A stretch of 64,000 bases of DNA from Hypholoma sublateritium FD-334 SS-4. Taxonomy: Eukaryota; Basidiomycota; Agaricomycetes; Agaricales; Strophariaceae. Below the pieces are notes generated by a model. The model had not been told where the DNA came from, searched no databases, and saw only the letters and a list, made by a program, of their open reading frames with translations. Location of the stretch: the NCBI GenBank assembly GCA_000827495.1, contig KN817524.1:188262-252261 (forward strand), read 5' to 3'. A program made the translations under genes and the position numbers. Positions 48,851-61,454 of the stretch are shown here, piece after piece. Numbering within the stretch: the first letter of the stretch is position 1; the number at the start of each line of letters is the position of its first letter.

Positions 48851-51204
48851 CTAGTTGGCACGTTTGATATCGTGGACAAAAACTGTTCGAGTAGAATCGC
48901 CATGCAACCCACGGTTACTGCTTGCACTAACAAGAAATCTACACGCTGAATCAACAACTATATGGAAAATGTAAGAGAATTAGACATCAGACAAAGCTCA
49001 GACAAGAAAACTACGCACGCATCTGCGAAATATATCCTCCGTGATGACCAGGAATGATCCTGAACTGGACCCCACTTCTAGTCTTGGATATCGAGTCTTC
49101 GCCGCTTTCTGCAACATTCCAAAGGCGAATGTTATCAACAGATGCACTGTGAGTGTGACGCGGTCAGTATGCATCTCGAATTGATGCAAGCGGTCGGCCT
49201 ACCAGGCAATGTGGCGGGTGTCAGGGAAAGGGACGACGCAGGACACGACGCCAGAGCTTGTTGGGTTGCGGAGCGTCTTCAGCAGGCGCGGTGTATTGGC
49301 AGGCCCCGACTGCCCGAGAACACGCACGTCCCACACGTCAACGGTGCCGTTTCTCCGCCCAGCATAGATCTGCGCGCCGTCCGCAGACCAACAAGCCTAA
49401 AACAAAGTAAAAAATCATTAACAGGCTGACAACAGGCAGAGAGCAACGGAGGCACTGACGGAAAGGCACCACGGCGGCGTCTTCTCGTTCATCCACAGGC
49501 GGCCGACGCCCCTCCCGCTCGTCTGCACGCGCCGGTCCCAGAGGATGACCTGCCCGTCGATGAACGCGGTCATCAGGAGGTCGGGCGAGTACGTCTGGAA
49601 CTCCGCGGCGTCGATCAGCGGCGGGGCGCCCTTCGGGGGCGGAATCGACGGCGCGGCGGGCTCGCGCGTGAAGAAAGGTGACTGCATCTGCGAGCTGCCG
49701 GGCATGGCGAGCTTGGACTCGACGGGCGGTGGGGGGTGCAGGGGCTCTTCGGGGACGTCGTCGAACAGGGGGTCGAACGACGCATCGGAGCGCGCGTCGT
49801 CCATGGTGAGAAGCTGGGAGGTGTCCTCTAGTTTGGAGAGGAAGTTGTCGGTGTCTTCGAGTGGCGCCGCGGGGGGATCTGTGTCCATATTATCTGTTTT
49901 GGCCTGAGATGACGATCCGTTGGCTTGCGATTGCTGACTTGAATTATATATGGGGCCAGGCGTAGGGTTGTAGTAATGCGCCAAAGGCCTGATTGCCGCA
50001 GTCGTCAGTTGGGCATTGTGTGCTGTGAAGTTCCGGACGCTTTGACCAGTGTTGAGGTCCCATTGCTAGAAGGGTGGAATTGGAAACATAACTTTGTATT
50101 TGTGCGGACAACGTACAATAGCTGTGCCATCCCAGCCAGCACTGAAGAATCCCTTTTCGTCGTAGTCCAAGCAGAGCGAGGAAACGGGCGAGCGGTGGTG
50201 GCCATTCATTACATGACACAACCTGCCAGGCTCATGCCGTAGAGTAAATAGATTGATAGACCCGGTCTGCGCAATTGTCAGTAAACTTGCATAAGATGAG
50301 ATACAGAGGCATACATTCGTGCCGGCGAGCGCCCACAGCGCGTCCGAGTGCATCGCCAGACTATACACAGGCGCAGGCCCCGCCTCCTCCTCCGCGAGCA
50401 GCCCCGCACGGCCGCCCTCGCTGAACGCAGGGTTCTCCCACCAGAAGCGCAGCTGGCCGGACTTCATCAGGCCCTCGACGACGCCCGCGTGGTGGCGCTG
50501 CGGCGCGGTGAGGAAGTTCTTGCTGTTCACCGCGGCGAACACGTCGTAGTCGCGCACGTACCCGTCGTCCGAGCCCGTGAGCAGGTGCGTCATGCACGCG
50601 GACGCGGCCAGCGCGTGCGTCGGGACGGGGTGCGGGATCGCGCAGATGGCCTCGACGGTGAAGGTGCGCGGCATCGGGGAGAGCGGGAAGGCGAGCGCGG
50701 CCTTGCGCCGGTGCGCGGGGGACAGCGAGCGCCGGCGCGCGGGGGGCGAGGGGCCTGGGTGGCACTGGTTATGCCGCGGGCCGGGGGCACGGGAGAAAGG
50801 ACGCACCTGCGGGCGACGACGTCGCCATTCTGCTGTCGTCGGCGCTGGACTCGCGCTCGCTCACAGGCGGCGGCGGCTCCTCCGTCAGGCCGAGGTCGAG
50901 CGAGGGCTCGTCGTCCTCGTCCTCGTCTTCATCGTCGTCTTCCTCTTCGTCGTCGTCGTCTGACTCCTCGGTCGCCGACTCCTACGAGCTCTTAGATAAA
51001 TTGTACGTTCAAACAAGACGCAGGTACACACACATCGTCGCCGTCCGTCGTCGCATCGTCCGCGGCGTCCCCGCCGCCCATACTAAGCAGCGCATCGCCC
51101 TGCTCGTCGTCCATATCCCCATCGCCGTCCGCGTCCGCATCGTCGTCGTCATAGAGGTCCTCCAGCGTCTCGTCCTCCGACTCGTACAGCTCGCCGTCGT
51201 GCAT
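48851..51204 (-). CDS. SPT8: SAGA complex WD40 subunit SPT8
   Basis: WD-repeat subunit of SAGA that contacts TBP. From the ATG at 51204 (MHDGELYESEDETLEDLYDD) the N-terminus is almost wholly Asp/Glu, then ESATEESDDDDEEEDDDEDE after an intron. Spt8 signature phrases follow: LLTGSDDGYVRDYDVFAAVN, APQRHHAGVVEGLMKSGQLR, FWWENPAF, HVMNGHHRSPVSSLCLDYDE and GFFSAGWDGTAI. A long Asp/Ser/Pro insert (about 49660-49930) precedes LMTAFIDGQVILWDRRVQ, IYAGRRNGTVDVWDVRVL, IACASVDNIRLWNVAES and VQFRIIPGHHGGYISQMLVD. The C-terminus ends RTVFVHDIKRAN. Codon third positions are extremely GC-rich upstream of about 49.4 kb but ordinary in the last two exons. It starts 104 bp from the divergent SRP54 start. Confidence 0.92.
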
Positions 51205-51308
51205 GTCCGCCGCGGGTCCAAGGGGGTGGTGGTGGTCGGAAAAGGAAATAGACGCGGCCGGCTATTGTGATTCAGGCCCATTACCGCTCTTGGCACCTGA
51301 CGTCGACC
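51205..51308. promoter_or_regulatory. Compact divergent promoter, SPT8 / SRP54
   Basis: 104 bp between two ATGs, GC-rich, with GATTCAGGCCCATTACC in the middle and no clear TATA box. Confidence 0.4.
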
Positions 51309-53463
<2,155 letters not shown>

Positions 53464-53492
53464 ATATGATAATTATCTAGCAATGTACACAA

Positions 53493-54095
53493 CTACTGTT
53501 TCTTTCGCATTTCTTTCTTCTGGACCGAGGCGGCGTTCTTGTTGCCGAAGAGGAAGGCGGACGTGTGCTTGTCCGCGCCGGTTGTTTTGGAGATTGCGGA
53601 CGAGTTGGCGAATGTGATCTAGAGACGCGTCAGGGCGGGGGGGTGGAACGGGGGAGGGGGCGTACCTCCCAGAGGCCCCAGAGGCCTATTGTGCCCGAGA
53701 AGAGGAAGAAGAGGGTGGACAGCGAGCCGACGTCATCCGAGTTCCACGCCAAGAAGGCGGAGGTGATGGCTGCAATGGTGAGCGGCATGAGGAGCGGGTG
53801 CGTGGGGACGGCATCCTCGAGCGAGGGGAGCGGGGCGCCCGCGGACGGTGTCTGTGGAATGTGAGCAGGGGTGCACACTGTGCGGACTGGGACTTGCATT
53901 GAGGAGGACGGCGAGGGCAAGGGCAAAGAGAAAGAGGGCGAAATGGAGGGCGAGAAAGGCCTCGAGCGGGGTGAGTGCGTCGCGCGGGGAGCGGGCGAGG
54001 AAGAGGAGGAGACGTGGTGCGACGGCGAGGGCGGCGGCCTGGAGGGCGAGGATGGCGGCGGAGAGGGCAGCCCAGACGGCGAGCGAAGAGAACAT
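53493..54095 (-). CDS. Small four-helix membrane protein, function unknown
   Basis: Three exons, 54095-53898, 53851-53666 and 53618-53493, sum to 510 nt (169 residues). The start chosen is ATG at 54095 (MFSSLAVWAALSAAILALQA). Four hydrophobic segments are visible: residues about 5-35 (Ala/Leu-rich), 47-66 (FLALHFALFLFALALAVLL), 88-103 (LLMPLTIAAITSAFLAW) and 110-127 (LFFLFSGTIGLWGLWE). The C-terminus is polar and Lys-rich, ending KKEMRKKQ. Intron 1 (53852-53897) uses a GC donor, GCAAGT, with a TGCTCAC branch-like site; the GT alternative would leave a 27-nt intron, too short to splice. I do not recognise the family. It may be an ER or mitochondrial membrane component. The start is only 32 bp from the divergent methyltransferase start. 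Confidence 0.78.
53852..53897 (-). other. GC-AG intron
   Basis: 46-nt intron with donor GCAAGT and acceptor CCACAG. Removing it joins AVLLN to TPSAGAPLP and gives an exon sum divisible by three. Confidence 0.7.
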
Positions 54096-54127
54096 TATGT
54101 GTGTCACCCAGTTTGGTCTCCGCCACG
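54096..54127. promoter_or_regulatory. 32-bp gap between divergent start codons
   Basis: Only 32 bp lie between the ATGs of the membrane-protein gene (-) and the methyltransferase gene (+). Each promoter and 5' leader must lie within the other gene's coding region, or an upstream exon is missing from one model. Confidence 0.6.
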
Positions 54128-55377
54128 ATGCACGAATATCTCGTCGAGCCCATCGGCGCCGACCCGACCGAGTTCTTCTACACGCTGCACTCGCGCAGGT
54201 TCAGCACGCTGAACCGCACGTATCTGCTCCCCGTCGACCACGACGAGGTCAAGGTATGCGCCCTGCCCTGCGCGCCGCGCCGCCGTATTCACCGCCGCAG
54301 CGCTCAGACATCCACCACCGCCTGCTGCAGTTTGTCTTCAAGGGCCGGAACTATGTGGGCCCCGTGAAGGAGGCGCTGCAGTTCGGCCAGCACCGCAGAG
54401 GTGCGCCCGCCATCTCTGCCCGCGCTCCCGCTGACGATTTCCCAGTGCTCGACCTCGGGACGGGCGCGGGGACATGGTGCGCGTCTGGCTGGCCGCCGCG
54501 GCCGCGCTGATCTGATTCCCGCAGGGCGATCGACATGGCGGACGAGTTCCCGCGGGCCGAGGTCGTCGGCGTCGACCTCGCGCCGATGCAGCCCAGGTGC
54601 GTCGCTCCCGCCAAGCCGCGGCGCCGCTGACCGGCCGCAGCCACGTCCCGCCCAACTGCACGTAAGCCCGCCGCCGCTGCCCCCCGCGCGCCGCCCCGCT
54701 GACGCGCGCAGGTTCGAGCTGTGCGACCTCGACCAGCGCTGGGTGCCGTACCCCGACGCGCACTTCGACGTCATCCACGCGCGCGCGCTGCACATCGGGG
54801 TCCGTCGTCCCGCCCGCCGCCGCGCCCGCGCTCACGCCCCCCTAGATCCACGACTACCCGCGCTTCCTGCGCGAGGTCGCCCGCCTGCTGCGCCCCGGCG
54901 GCCTCGTCCTCCTCGTCGAGCCCACCCTCGCCCCCTGCGCCCCGCCAAACAACCACCCGCCCCTCCACGGCTGGGCCGCCCTCTGGGACACATACCGCGC
55001 CTGCCTCACCCAGCAGCGCATCGACGTCTCCGTCCCCGAGCGCCTCCCAGAGCTGCTCGCCGCCACCCCCGGCTTCGAGAACATCACCGTCCGAGATGGA
55101 AATATCCCCGTCGGTTTCTGGCCGCAAGGTATTTATACATTTCCCATCCAGAGTCGTTGCCTATTCTGCCACAGATCCCCACCTCCTCTCCGCCGGCCAG
55201 CTCCAGTGGATGGACTACGAGCTGCTCCTCCCCGCACTCCGCCCCCTCCTTCTCTGCAACGGCCTCCCCCCGTCCACCGTCGACCGCCTCATCCAAGATG
55301 CCCAGCACGACCTGTACCACCCTGCCTTTCCCCCATCCACCATCATCCACATCGCCTACGCCTCAAAGTGCCTCTGA
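54128..55377 (+). CDS. SAM-dependent class I methyltransferase, substrate unknown
   Basis: Eight exons (54128-54253, 54301-54400, 54444-54474, 54525-54596, 54641-54661, 54712-54799, 54846-55128, 55175-55377) sum to 924 nt, 307 residues, which supports the model. The SAM-binding motif I is VLDLGTGAGTWAIDMADEFP; the acidic loop is VVGVDLAP, followed by CDLDQRWVPYPDAHFDVIHA and the post-motif FLREVARLLRPGGLVLLVEP. The C-terminal part (DPHLLSAGQLQWMDYELLLP) resembles the LaeA-like/'methyltransferase domain' proteins common in basidiomycetes, whose substrates are mostly unknown. Exon 5 is a 21-nt micro-exon. Introns are about 45 nt and very GC-rich. No secondary-metabolism core gene lies next to it, so context does not reveal a substrate. 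Confidence 0.85.
54641..54661 (+). other. 21-nt micro-exon of the methyltransferase gene
   Basis: Flanked by GCCGCAG and GTAAGC. It encodes most of SHVPPNCT between DLAPMQP and FELCDLDQ and keeps the frame. Confidence 0.75.
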
Positions 55378-55647
55378 CTTTATGTATCTGTACTTATACT
55401 TATACCTTTGTATCACAATCAAACTGCAGTTCAAAAACCTCTGTTGTTCTTTAATAAAAAGTACAAACGTAAGGAATCCAAACCCAAACCCCACCCCACC
55501 CCGCGTGCAAACAGCAGCGACAACGACAGCGCTGCAAGACGGTTCACGAAACACAAAGCATATACAAACATATGTCATAAAGAATGGACGGGTCCATAAA
55601 CATAAACCCCAGAACATCGTCTACCGCATGCATAATTCACAGCGCAA

Positions 55648-57921
55648 TTAAGCGCTGCCGTCTTCCTTTCCAGAGAACTCGTGCAGAACAATCAGCGCCT
55701 CGTTGACCTTGGCGTTCATCGCGTCGGGGGCGTCGAGGAGGTGGAGCAGCTCGTTGTTGTCCATCTCCAACAACATACCAGTGATCTTGCCCGCGAGGTC
55801 GGGGTGCGCGCTGAAAAAATAAATCAGATACAGATCCACCCCAAAATGCCAAAAACTCACCTAGCAATGCGCATGTAGATAACCTCACCGAGCATCTGCT
55901 TCTGCTCCATCGGCGAAGCAGCAGCCAACTGCGCGGGGGTGATCGTCAGCTCACCCGGGGCGCTCGCGGGCGCCGCCGGTGTGGCAACAGACCCAGCAGC
56001 AGCGGGGCGCGCCTGGGGCGCAGCCTGCTTGAAGTTGCCGGATCCTTGAGGGGGCACGCGCCCAGCGGGCACAGCGGCGGCCGGGGGCGGCGGCGCGCGT
56101 CCAGCAGCGGGGCCCTGGGGACCCGGGCCGCGGGGGGCGCCGTTGGCAGGTGCCGGCCCGTTTGCGCGGGGGAGAGGTGCGTTGGCATGCGTCGGCGAAC
56201 TGCCTGGGCCACGCGCGACGGGCGGCCGCGGGGGCCCGCGCGGGGGGTATCCACCCTGGGGCATGGGGTAGCCCTGGGGGGGTGCCTGTCCGTACGGAGC
56301 AGGAACAGGCATGCCCGCGACGGGGCCATTGGGACCGTAGCGGGGGCGGGGTGGCATCATGCCGGGCTGTCCGTAGCCCATCATGCCACGGCCGCCCTGG
56401 GGCGGGAAGCCGGGGCCAGGCGGGTAGTACATGGGTCCGTTGATGTAGCCTCCGGGGAGCCCGGCAGCGGCGGCCTGTTGCATCCGGATCTGGTTGCGCT
56501 GGGCGATCTGGCTTTCGAGTTGCTGCCTGCGCACTTCGCGGCGCTGAGCAAGGGAGACGTACAGGGGCTTGGTGCCAATCATCTTGTTGTTCATCTCAGC
56601 GACAGCCTTGGTGGCCTCATCGGGCGTCGAGAAGCACACGAATCCAAAGCCCTTGGACGTGCCCTTCTCGTCGCGCATAACCTTGCAGCTCGTCACAGTT
56701 CCGAAGACCTCGAACTCGGCCCGGAGCTTCTCGTCGTCGACGTCGTCTTCCAAGTTCTTGATGTACAAGTTGACACCCTGGTACTTGCTCAGCTTCTCCA
56801 TCTTGGCCTGCTCGTATGAGCGGCGCAGCTCCTCCTCGCGCTCCGCCTTCTTCTGCGCACGCGACACGAAAAGCTTACGCCCATTGATGTCCATATCATG
56901 AAGGGTGTCGACAGCCTTCTGCGCCTCTTCGTGGTTTTCGAAGTTGACGAACCCAAAGCCCTTGCTCTTGCCCTCTTCATCAACGGACAGCAGCGCCGAC
57001 GTGACACTGCCGAACTGGTCGAAGAGCTTCTCAAAGTCCTCCTGGCTCGTCTCAGGGTCCAGGTTCTTGACGTAGAGGTTGGTGAACTGCGCCTTCATCT
57101 CGTCGAGCTTGGACTGGCGCTCCTTGCGGGAGATGTGGTGTCCAACATAGACCTTCTTGTCGTTGAGCAACATGCCGTTGACAGCCTTGATGGCATTATC
57201 GGCAGCCTCGCCAGTCTCGTAGTGCACGAATCCGTAACCCTTGGAGCGACCGTGCTCATCGGTGGCGACCTTGCATGACAGAACGTTGCCAAAAGCAGCG
57301 AACGTGTCGTGGAGCGCCTTGTTGTCAATGAGCTCGTCCAAGTTTTTGATGAAGATGTTGCCCTGTCCGGTCTTGCGGAGGGCAGGGTCACGTTGGGACC
57401 ACATGATGCGGCTGTGTTATGCAGAGCCTCAGTGCGCCACTCCTGAGTCAGAAGCCATGAAAAACGCACCAAGCGCGGTTTTTGATCAAAGAGTAGTTAA
57501 GCTGCTCCAGAGCACGCTCACCTGCTCGCGGGGTGGCATCAGCGCGGATCATGCTGAAAAAGAGGGTGGCACGTACCATCGCTGGCGTTGAGATAGTTGA
57601 CGTAGGCGTAGCCCAATGAGCGACGAGTGACGGCGTCACGGCAGACACGAATGCTAATGCAAAAACGGCTCAGACGAGACAGCTCATCATAATCGAGTGC
57701 GCCACCAACCTTGCAACGGGGCCGATCATGTTGAAAATCTCGAAGAGCATGGCCTCGGTGACGGTGGGGTCGAGCTCTCCGACATAGAGCGACGCGGAAG
57801 GCGCAGAAGCCTGCGGGGCAGGCGGGGTGTACGGGGCAGGGGCCTGGGCGGGAGGGGACACGGCGCCCTCGGGAGCAGCAACAGCAACAGCCTCAGGCTG
57901 GGCAACTGAAGGAGAAGACAT
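55648..57921 (-). CDS. PAB1: Cytoplasmic poly(A)-binding protein
   Basis: Binds mRNA poly(A) tails, aids translation and controls deadenylation. The ATG at 57921 gives [19 protein letters not shown] and a Pro/Ala-rich leader, then RRM1 ([20 protein letters not shown]). After introns come RRM2 ([29 protein letters not shown]), RRM3 ([29 protein letters not shown]) and RRM4 ([29 protein letters not shown]), all with RNP1/RNP2. A Pro/Gly/Met-rich linker (about 56030-56470) leads to the MLLE domain [20 protein letters not shown], ending [10 protein letters not shown]. Length and layout are canonical. Upstream, the leader on this strand has A-runs (57967-57974 and near 58066-58092), which in other PABP genes serve autoregulation. 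The SCAMP gene lies upstream on the same strand. Confidence 0.97.
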
Positions 57922-58372
57922 AACTAGTTGGATTTTCTGGGGGTTTGGGGGGTCGTTACTGCTTTGTAGACTTTTTTTTGCACTGCAGATGGAAATGGAT
58001 AAGCAGCCAGCGCGGCAGAAAAAATGCGGCGTACACAGGAGGTAATAACGCAACCGCTTATGTATATAAAAGTTTTTTTATATGTTTTTTTAAACGGCTT
58101 TTCGAACTGTGGGGGACGTCAGCAGCGAGCGCAGACGACGGCGGTGGTCTCACCTTTAGTGACGGGTGGTTGAAGGAAACAGATCAACAGGTACTCTCAT
58201 TTTTGATCATTCCTGTTCAAACTCCGCTGCGCACTGTTCACCCATACGCACAGCCACAGTGGCCACTTATTGTCGCACACAATATGCAAGTGCATCGCTT
58301 TGGCCCACAGGCCACTCGCAATGGAATATAATTAGCGCTACTCAGTAACTACAGATCATATACAACAACAGG
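57922..58372 (-). promoter_or_regulatory. PAB1 promoter and leader, with SCAMP 3' region
   Basis: 451 bp between the PAB1 start and the stop of the upstream SCAMP gene. On the minus strand there is a run of eight A at 57967-57974 and further A-rich runs around 58066-58092, next to TATATAC near 58055-58066. No gene was seen. Confidence 0.45.
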
Positions 58373-59739
58373 TCATCCTCGCGTAAAGTACGCCTTAGCG
58401 CCGTGGCTGGCCAGCTCTCCTTTGGCCTGTGGCGCGCTCCAAAGGTCAATAACGATCAACGTCGACAAAGAAAGTAACTCCGACCTTTTCCATAGTGTGG
58501 CCCGCGGCATTGTGGTGCTGGTATATCTAATCAGGCTGTGAGCACCGCACACCATGCACATCAAGAACTTGACTGTAACGAACCTCCCGATAGTAGTATG
58601 CATTGCCCACCCCCTGGACTGTCCAGCCGACTGTAGTCACCACAGCAAAGACTGCTGCAACCCACTTATGGTTGGAAAACAGGCGGATCATCTGAATAAG
58701 TCCTGCGGAGCCCGTGCTACACGGCAGCAGAGTTCAGCATCGCCTTCTGCCTCGGATTTCAAGTATGGATACGCACCCTGGAATACCGATGATCCTGTGT
58801 GGTAACTGTGAGCGACGGTCAGGAGCAGAATCAAGCATGGCATACTTACATGTAGAGGCTGAAGAGAAGGTGGAATCCACAAAAGAAGAAGTAGAAGTCT
58901 GGATTCACATGCAGTTTAGATGGCGATGCGGGGCAAATCCGGCTATCTTACAGTAGTATAACGCTTGCTCCTGTGTTATCATTCGCGTCAGTAGTTCGGA
59001 AAGGTTGCACGGAAAGAGGATTGACCTTCATGTATCCGTTGTATATGGGCCTACAGACCGGCGTTGATGAGTTCCCAAAGCCCAACGGACACGGAAGCGC
59101 ACTCACCGATACCAGAGAAGGAAAGAGAGTATTGAAATGAAAATCAGATACCTAGAGACGTGTCAGGTTGAGTTGAGATTATTCTAGGGAACGGGCGGAA
59201 CAAGCTGACCCTAGACTGCCCCCCAAGTCACCTCCACCACCCTCGACTCCGGAGATCAGGATGATGATGCAAGTTACTAGATTTATAATTAACGTTCCGA
59301 ACAGGACAAGCCACAGCTGGAATATGCGGGTGATGAGAGGCCTGGATGCCTCAGGAATTTCATCTGCGATTGAGTGAAAAATCAAAGGGAAAACTGGCAG
59401 CCCATAGTATGTCAGTGAATGCGACAAAGGTGCGTTTGCCGGAAAGAGTACGGACATGGTGGAAAGTTATTCCGGCCATGCTTGCGGATATGTTCAGCTC
59501 GGTTATTCAGTTCAGCTTCGCGTCGTTCAATATCTTGCTCTCGACGGCGTATCTCCTCCAAACGGGCTGCTTCATTTGGGGAAGGAGCACTCGGTTGCTG
59601 CGAGGCCGGGTCGTCAAATGGGTTCGTGTCCAATGAGTGCGTTGACGCAAAAGGATTTTGGGTGTAATCGGCTGCGCGACGAGGAGAACAATTAACACGG
59701 CGCGGAGGGCAACGGGGAGACAATGTCGAGCTCACTCAT
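58373..59739 (-). CDS. Secretory carrier-associated membrane protein (SCAMP)
   Basis: Tetraspanning protein of post-Golgi and endosomal membranes. The ATG at 59739 gives MSELDIVSPLPSAP. A later exon has NPF motifs, NPFASTHSLDTNPFDDPASQ, that bind EH-domain proteins, and a coiled coil LEEIRRREQDIERREAELNN. Next come NNFPP, then FPLIFHSIADEIPEASRPLI and the first membrane segments (LVLFGTLIINLVTCIIILIS). Later exons give NPDFYFFCGFHLLFSLYM, IIGIPG, GLIQMIRLFSNHKWVAAVFA and YYYREIYQHHNAAGHTMEK. The last intron joins to AKGELASHGAKAYFTRG, the conserved SCAMP C-terminus, with the stop at 58373-58375. At least eight introns. NPF motifs, amphipathic region, membrane core and tail are all present. 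Confidence 0.9.
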
Positions 59740-60248
59740 TATGTATGTTGTCGTTGTGTCGTGAAGGCGCTGCGGCGGTGTGAGTGCATTACGCTGGTCA
59801 CGCACCGCGCCGGAAGTTGCCGACGCGATGTACCTTTTCGAGGTGTGCAAACAAAGCCGTCATTGCAGCGCCCTGTTGGGCTGGAAGCATCGTGATGCAC
59901 GTTGAGGACCGGCCGGGGAAATCAGTAGCGCCGCGCGGCGGTCAATCGCCTGGCCTCGGAGACCGATGGGCAATTAGAACGGCGGCGTCAAGGGCGCCCG
60001 AAAACGCAACCGGGATCGGCTATTTTTAGAATAAAATAGTATAAATTACGCTTTGTTGAAGAATTGTTCCTTGTTTCTTTCTCCTCGCACCGTTTCCCCA
60101 GTACGTCCTCGTGTTTTTGATTTCCTCTTCGTCTTCTTTTCATATCTTAATATTAACTTTCCTTCTGCTAGCCTTCCCCCTCTTTCCTTTATAACCCAGC
60201 CCTCTCTTTACTTCCCGACACTCCCTCAACCCCCCTTCAACAAGCAAC
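59740..60248. promoter_or_regulatory. Divergent promoter, SCAMP / DPBB gene
   Basis: 509 bp. GC-rich up to about 60010, then AT-rich. It contains CTATTTTTAG (60020-60029) and TATAAAT (60040-60046), followed by a CT-rich leader (about 60055-60248), a pattern often seen before strongly expressed fungal genes. Confidence 0.55.
60020..60029 (+). promoter_or_regulatory. MEF2/Rlm1-type MADS-box site CTATTTTTAG
   Basis: Perfect CTA(A/T)4TAG palindromic consensus, 10 bp before a TATA-like TATAAAT (60040-60046) and about 220 bp before the DPBB gene ATG. One such match is expected by chance in a window of this size, so position is the only support. Confidence 0.35.
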
Positions 60249-61454
60249 ATGTACCACTTCGCAACCATCCTCACTGTCGCTGTCTCTTTTGCTGCATGCA
60301 CTTCTTCGCTCGTCATTCCCAGGGCGACCCAGCCAAAGGGCTGGTTAACTGCTATTCTTGAGGTTCGTCGGGCGCCACTCTATAGCGATCTCATTGCTTA
60401 CTATTCTCTAGCCGTACGACACTTACCACGCCCGCTACATGGCCCTCTCGTGCGAGACTCAGCACAATACTACATTCTTCGACCAATGTTGCCACCCTCT
60501 TTTGGTTCGTGCCTTGTTGATTTCCCACCCCGAATTTTTTTGACATTCGCTTTGTTGTGGTTCATTTTAGGTCACGGAAAGCCTGTCCAATCGCCCGGCC
60601 CAGTGCGATCCGGCCAATGATGAGGAGGACCTTCCTTTCTGCGATGAAGGTGATGATGGCGAGACCACCACCACTGAGGTAGCACCCGCGACCACGACGA
60701 CTCCTGTAGCCAAGGCTGCATCCACAACTCCTGTGGCCAAGGCTGCGTCCACAACCGCTGCCGCTGCCCCTAAGGAGGTTCCCACCACCTCGTCAAAGGC
60801 TGCCGCTGTTCCGTCGCCAGCTGCAAATGCTGCATCTACGCCGTCCGCAAAGGCCAAAGCTGCGGCCCCAGCACCGTCCGCTGCCCCTGCTTCGGCATCT
60901 AGTTCCTCCACTGTCGAAACTGGCGGATTGTACGATACATCTCCCCCTCCGTTATGTATATCAGAATGCTGATTAATATTTTCAAGTGCAACGTTCTTCT
61001 ATCAGAATGGTGTAGCTGGAGCCTGCGGCAAAGTCAACCCGGACAGCGCCCTAATTGCTGCCATCGGTCCGTTACTCTTTGTTGATTCACCTACTAGCGT
61101 CTGACAGATTATCTTCAAACTTGATGTAGATGCTGATCGGTACGGCAATACCGGCGAAGTGTCCAGCCTTTGCGGAAAGCAGGTCAAGATCACCAACACT
61201 AACAACAAGAAGGTTGGTTGGAATGATAATAATCCTAATACTCTGGTTCTCATAATACCTTTCATTACAGAGTGTCACTGTCACCATTGCTGATGCTTGC
61301 CCGACTTGCGATAATAGCAACTCCATTGACTTGTCAACGGGGGCTTTCCAACAAATTGCCACCTTCGACGAAGGGATCGTTCCTAGTATGTGTTTACAAA
61401 ATTTCATTCCGCCGTTGTCTTACCGCTCGCACAGTCTCTTGGGAATTCCTCTAA
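60249..61454 (+). CDS. Secreted RlpA-like double-psi beta-barrel (expansin/loosenin-like) protein
   Basis: The ATG at 60249 gives MYHFATILTVAVSFAACTSS, a signal peptide. An N-terminal domain follows, with LSCETQHNTTFFDQCCHPLL and AQCDPANDEEDLPFCDEGDD. A long Ala/Thr/Ser/Pro linker (60660-60930), likely O-glycosylated, includes two 27-bp repeats (TTPVAKAAS, 60697-60750). The C-terminal DPBB domain begins ATFFYQNGVAGACGKVNPDS, continues with EVSSLCGKQVKITNTNNKKS and VTVTIADACPTCDNSNSIDL, and ends FDEGIVP joined across an intron (61385 on) to ISWEFL, stop at 61452-61454. This family loosens polysaccharide or acts in wall remodelling without clear catalysis. The CT-rich leader suggests strong expression. 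Confidence 0.85.
60697..60750 (+). repeat. Two tandem 27-bp units encoding TTPVAKAAS
   Basis: Units 60697-60723 and 60724-60750 differ at three wobble positions and encode the same nine residues within the linker of the DPBB protein. Confidence 0.8.

Noticed and set aside
50340..51300. Long Arg/Ala/Pro-rich frames on both strands
   Set aside because: The GC-rich third positions of SPT8 remove stop codons from other frames; these have no domain and conflict with the SPT8 reading.
54096..54107. Earlier start for the small membrane protein
   Set aside because: It would begin with GTG; the ATG at 54095 opens the hydrophobic N-terminus directly.
58020..58110. Possible RNA gene from the T-runs upstream of PAB1
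   Set aside because: Only short T-runs (A-runs on the other strand) with no stem or A/B box; better explained as promoter or leader of PAB1.
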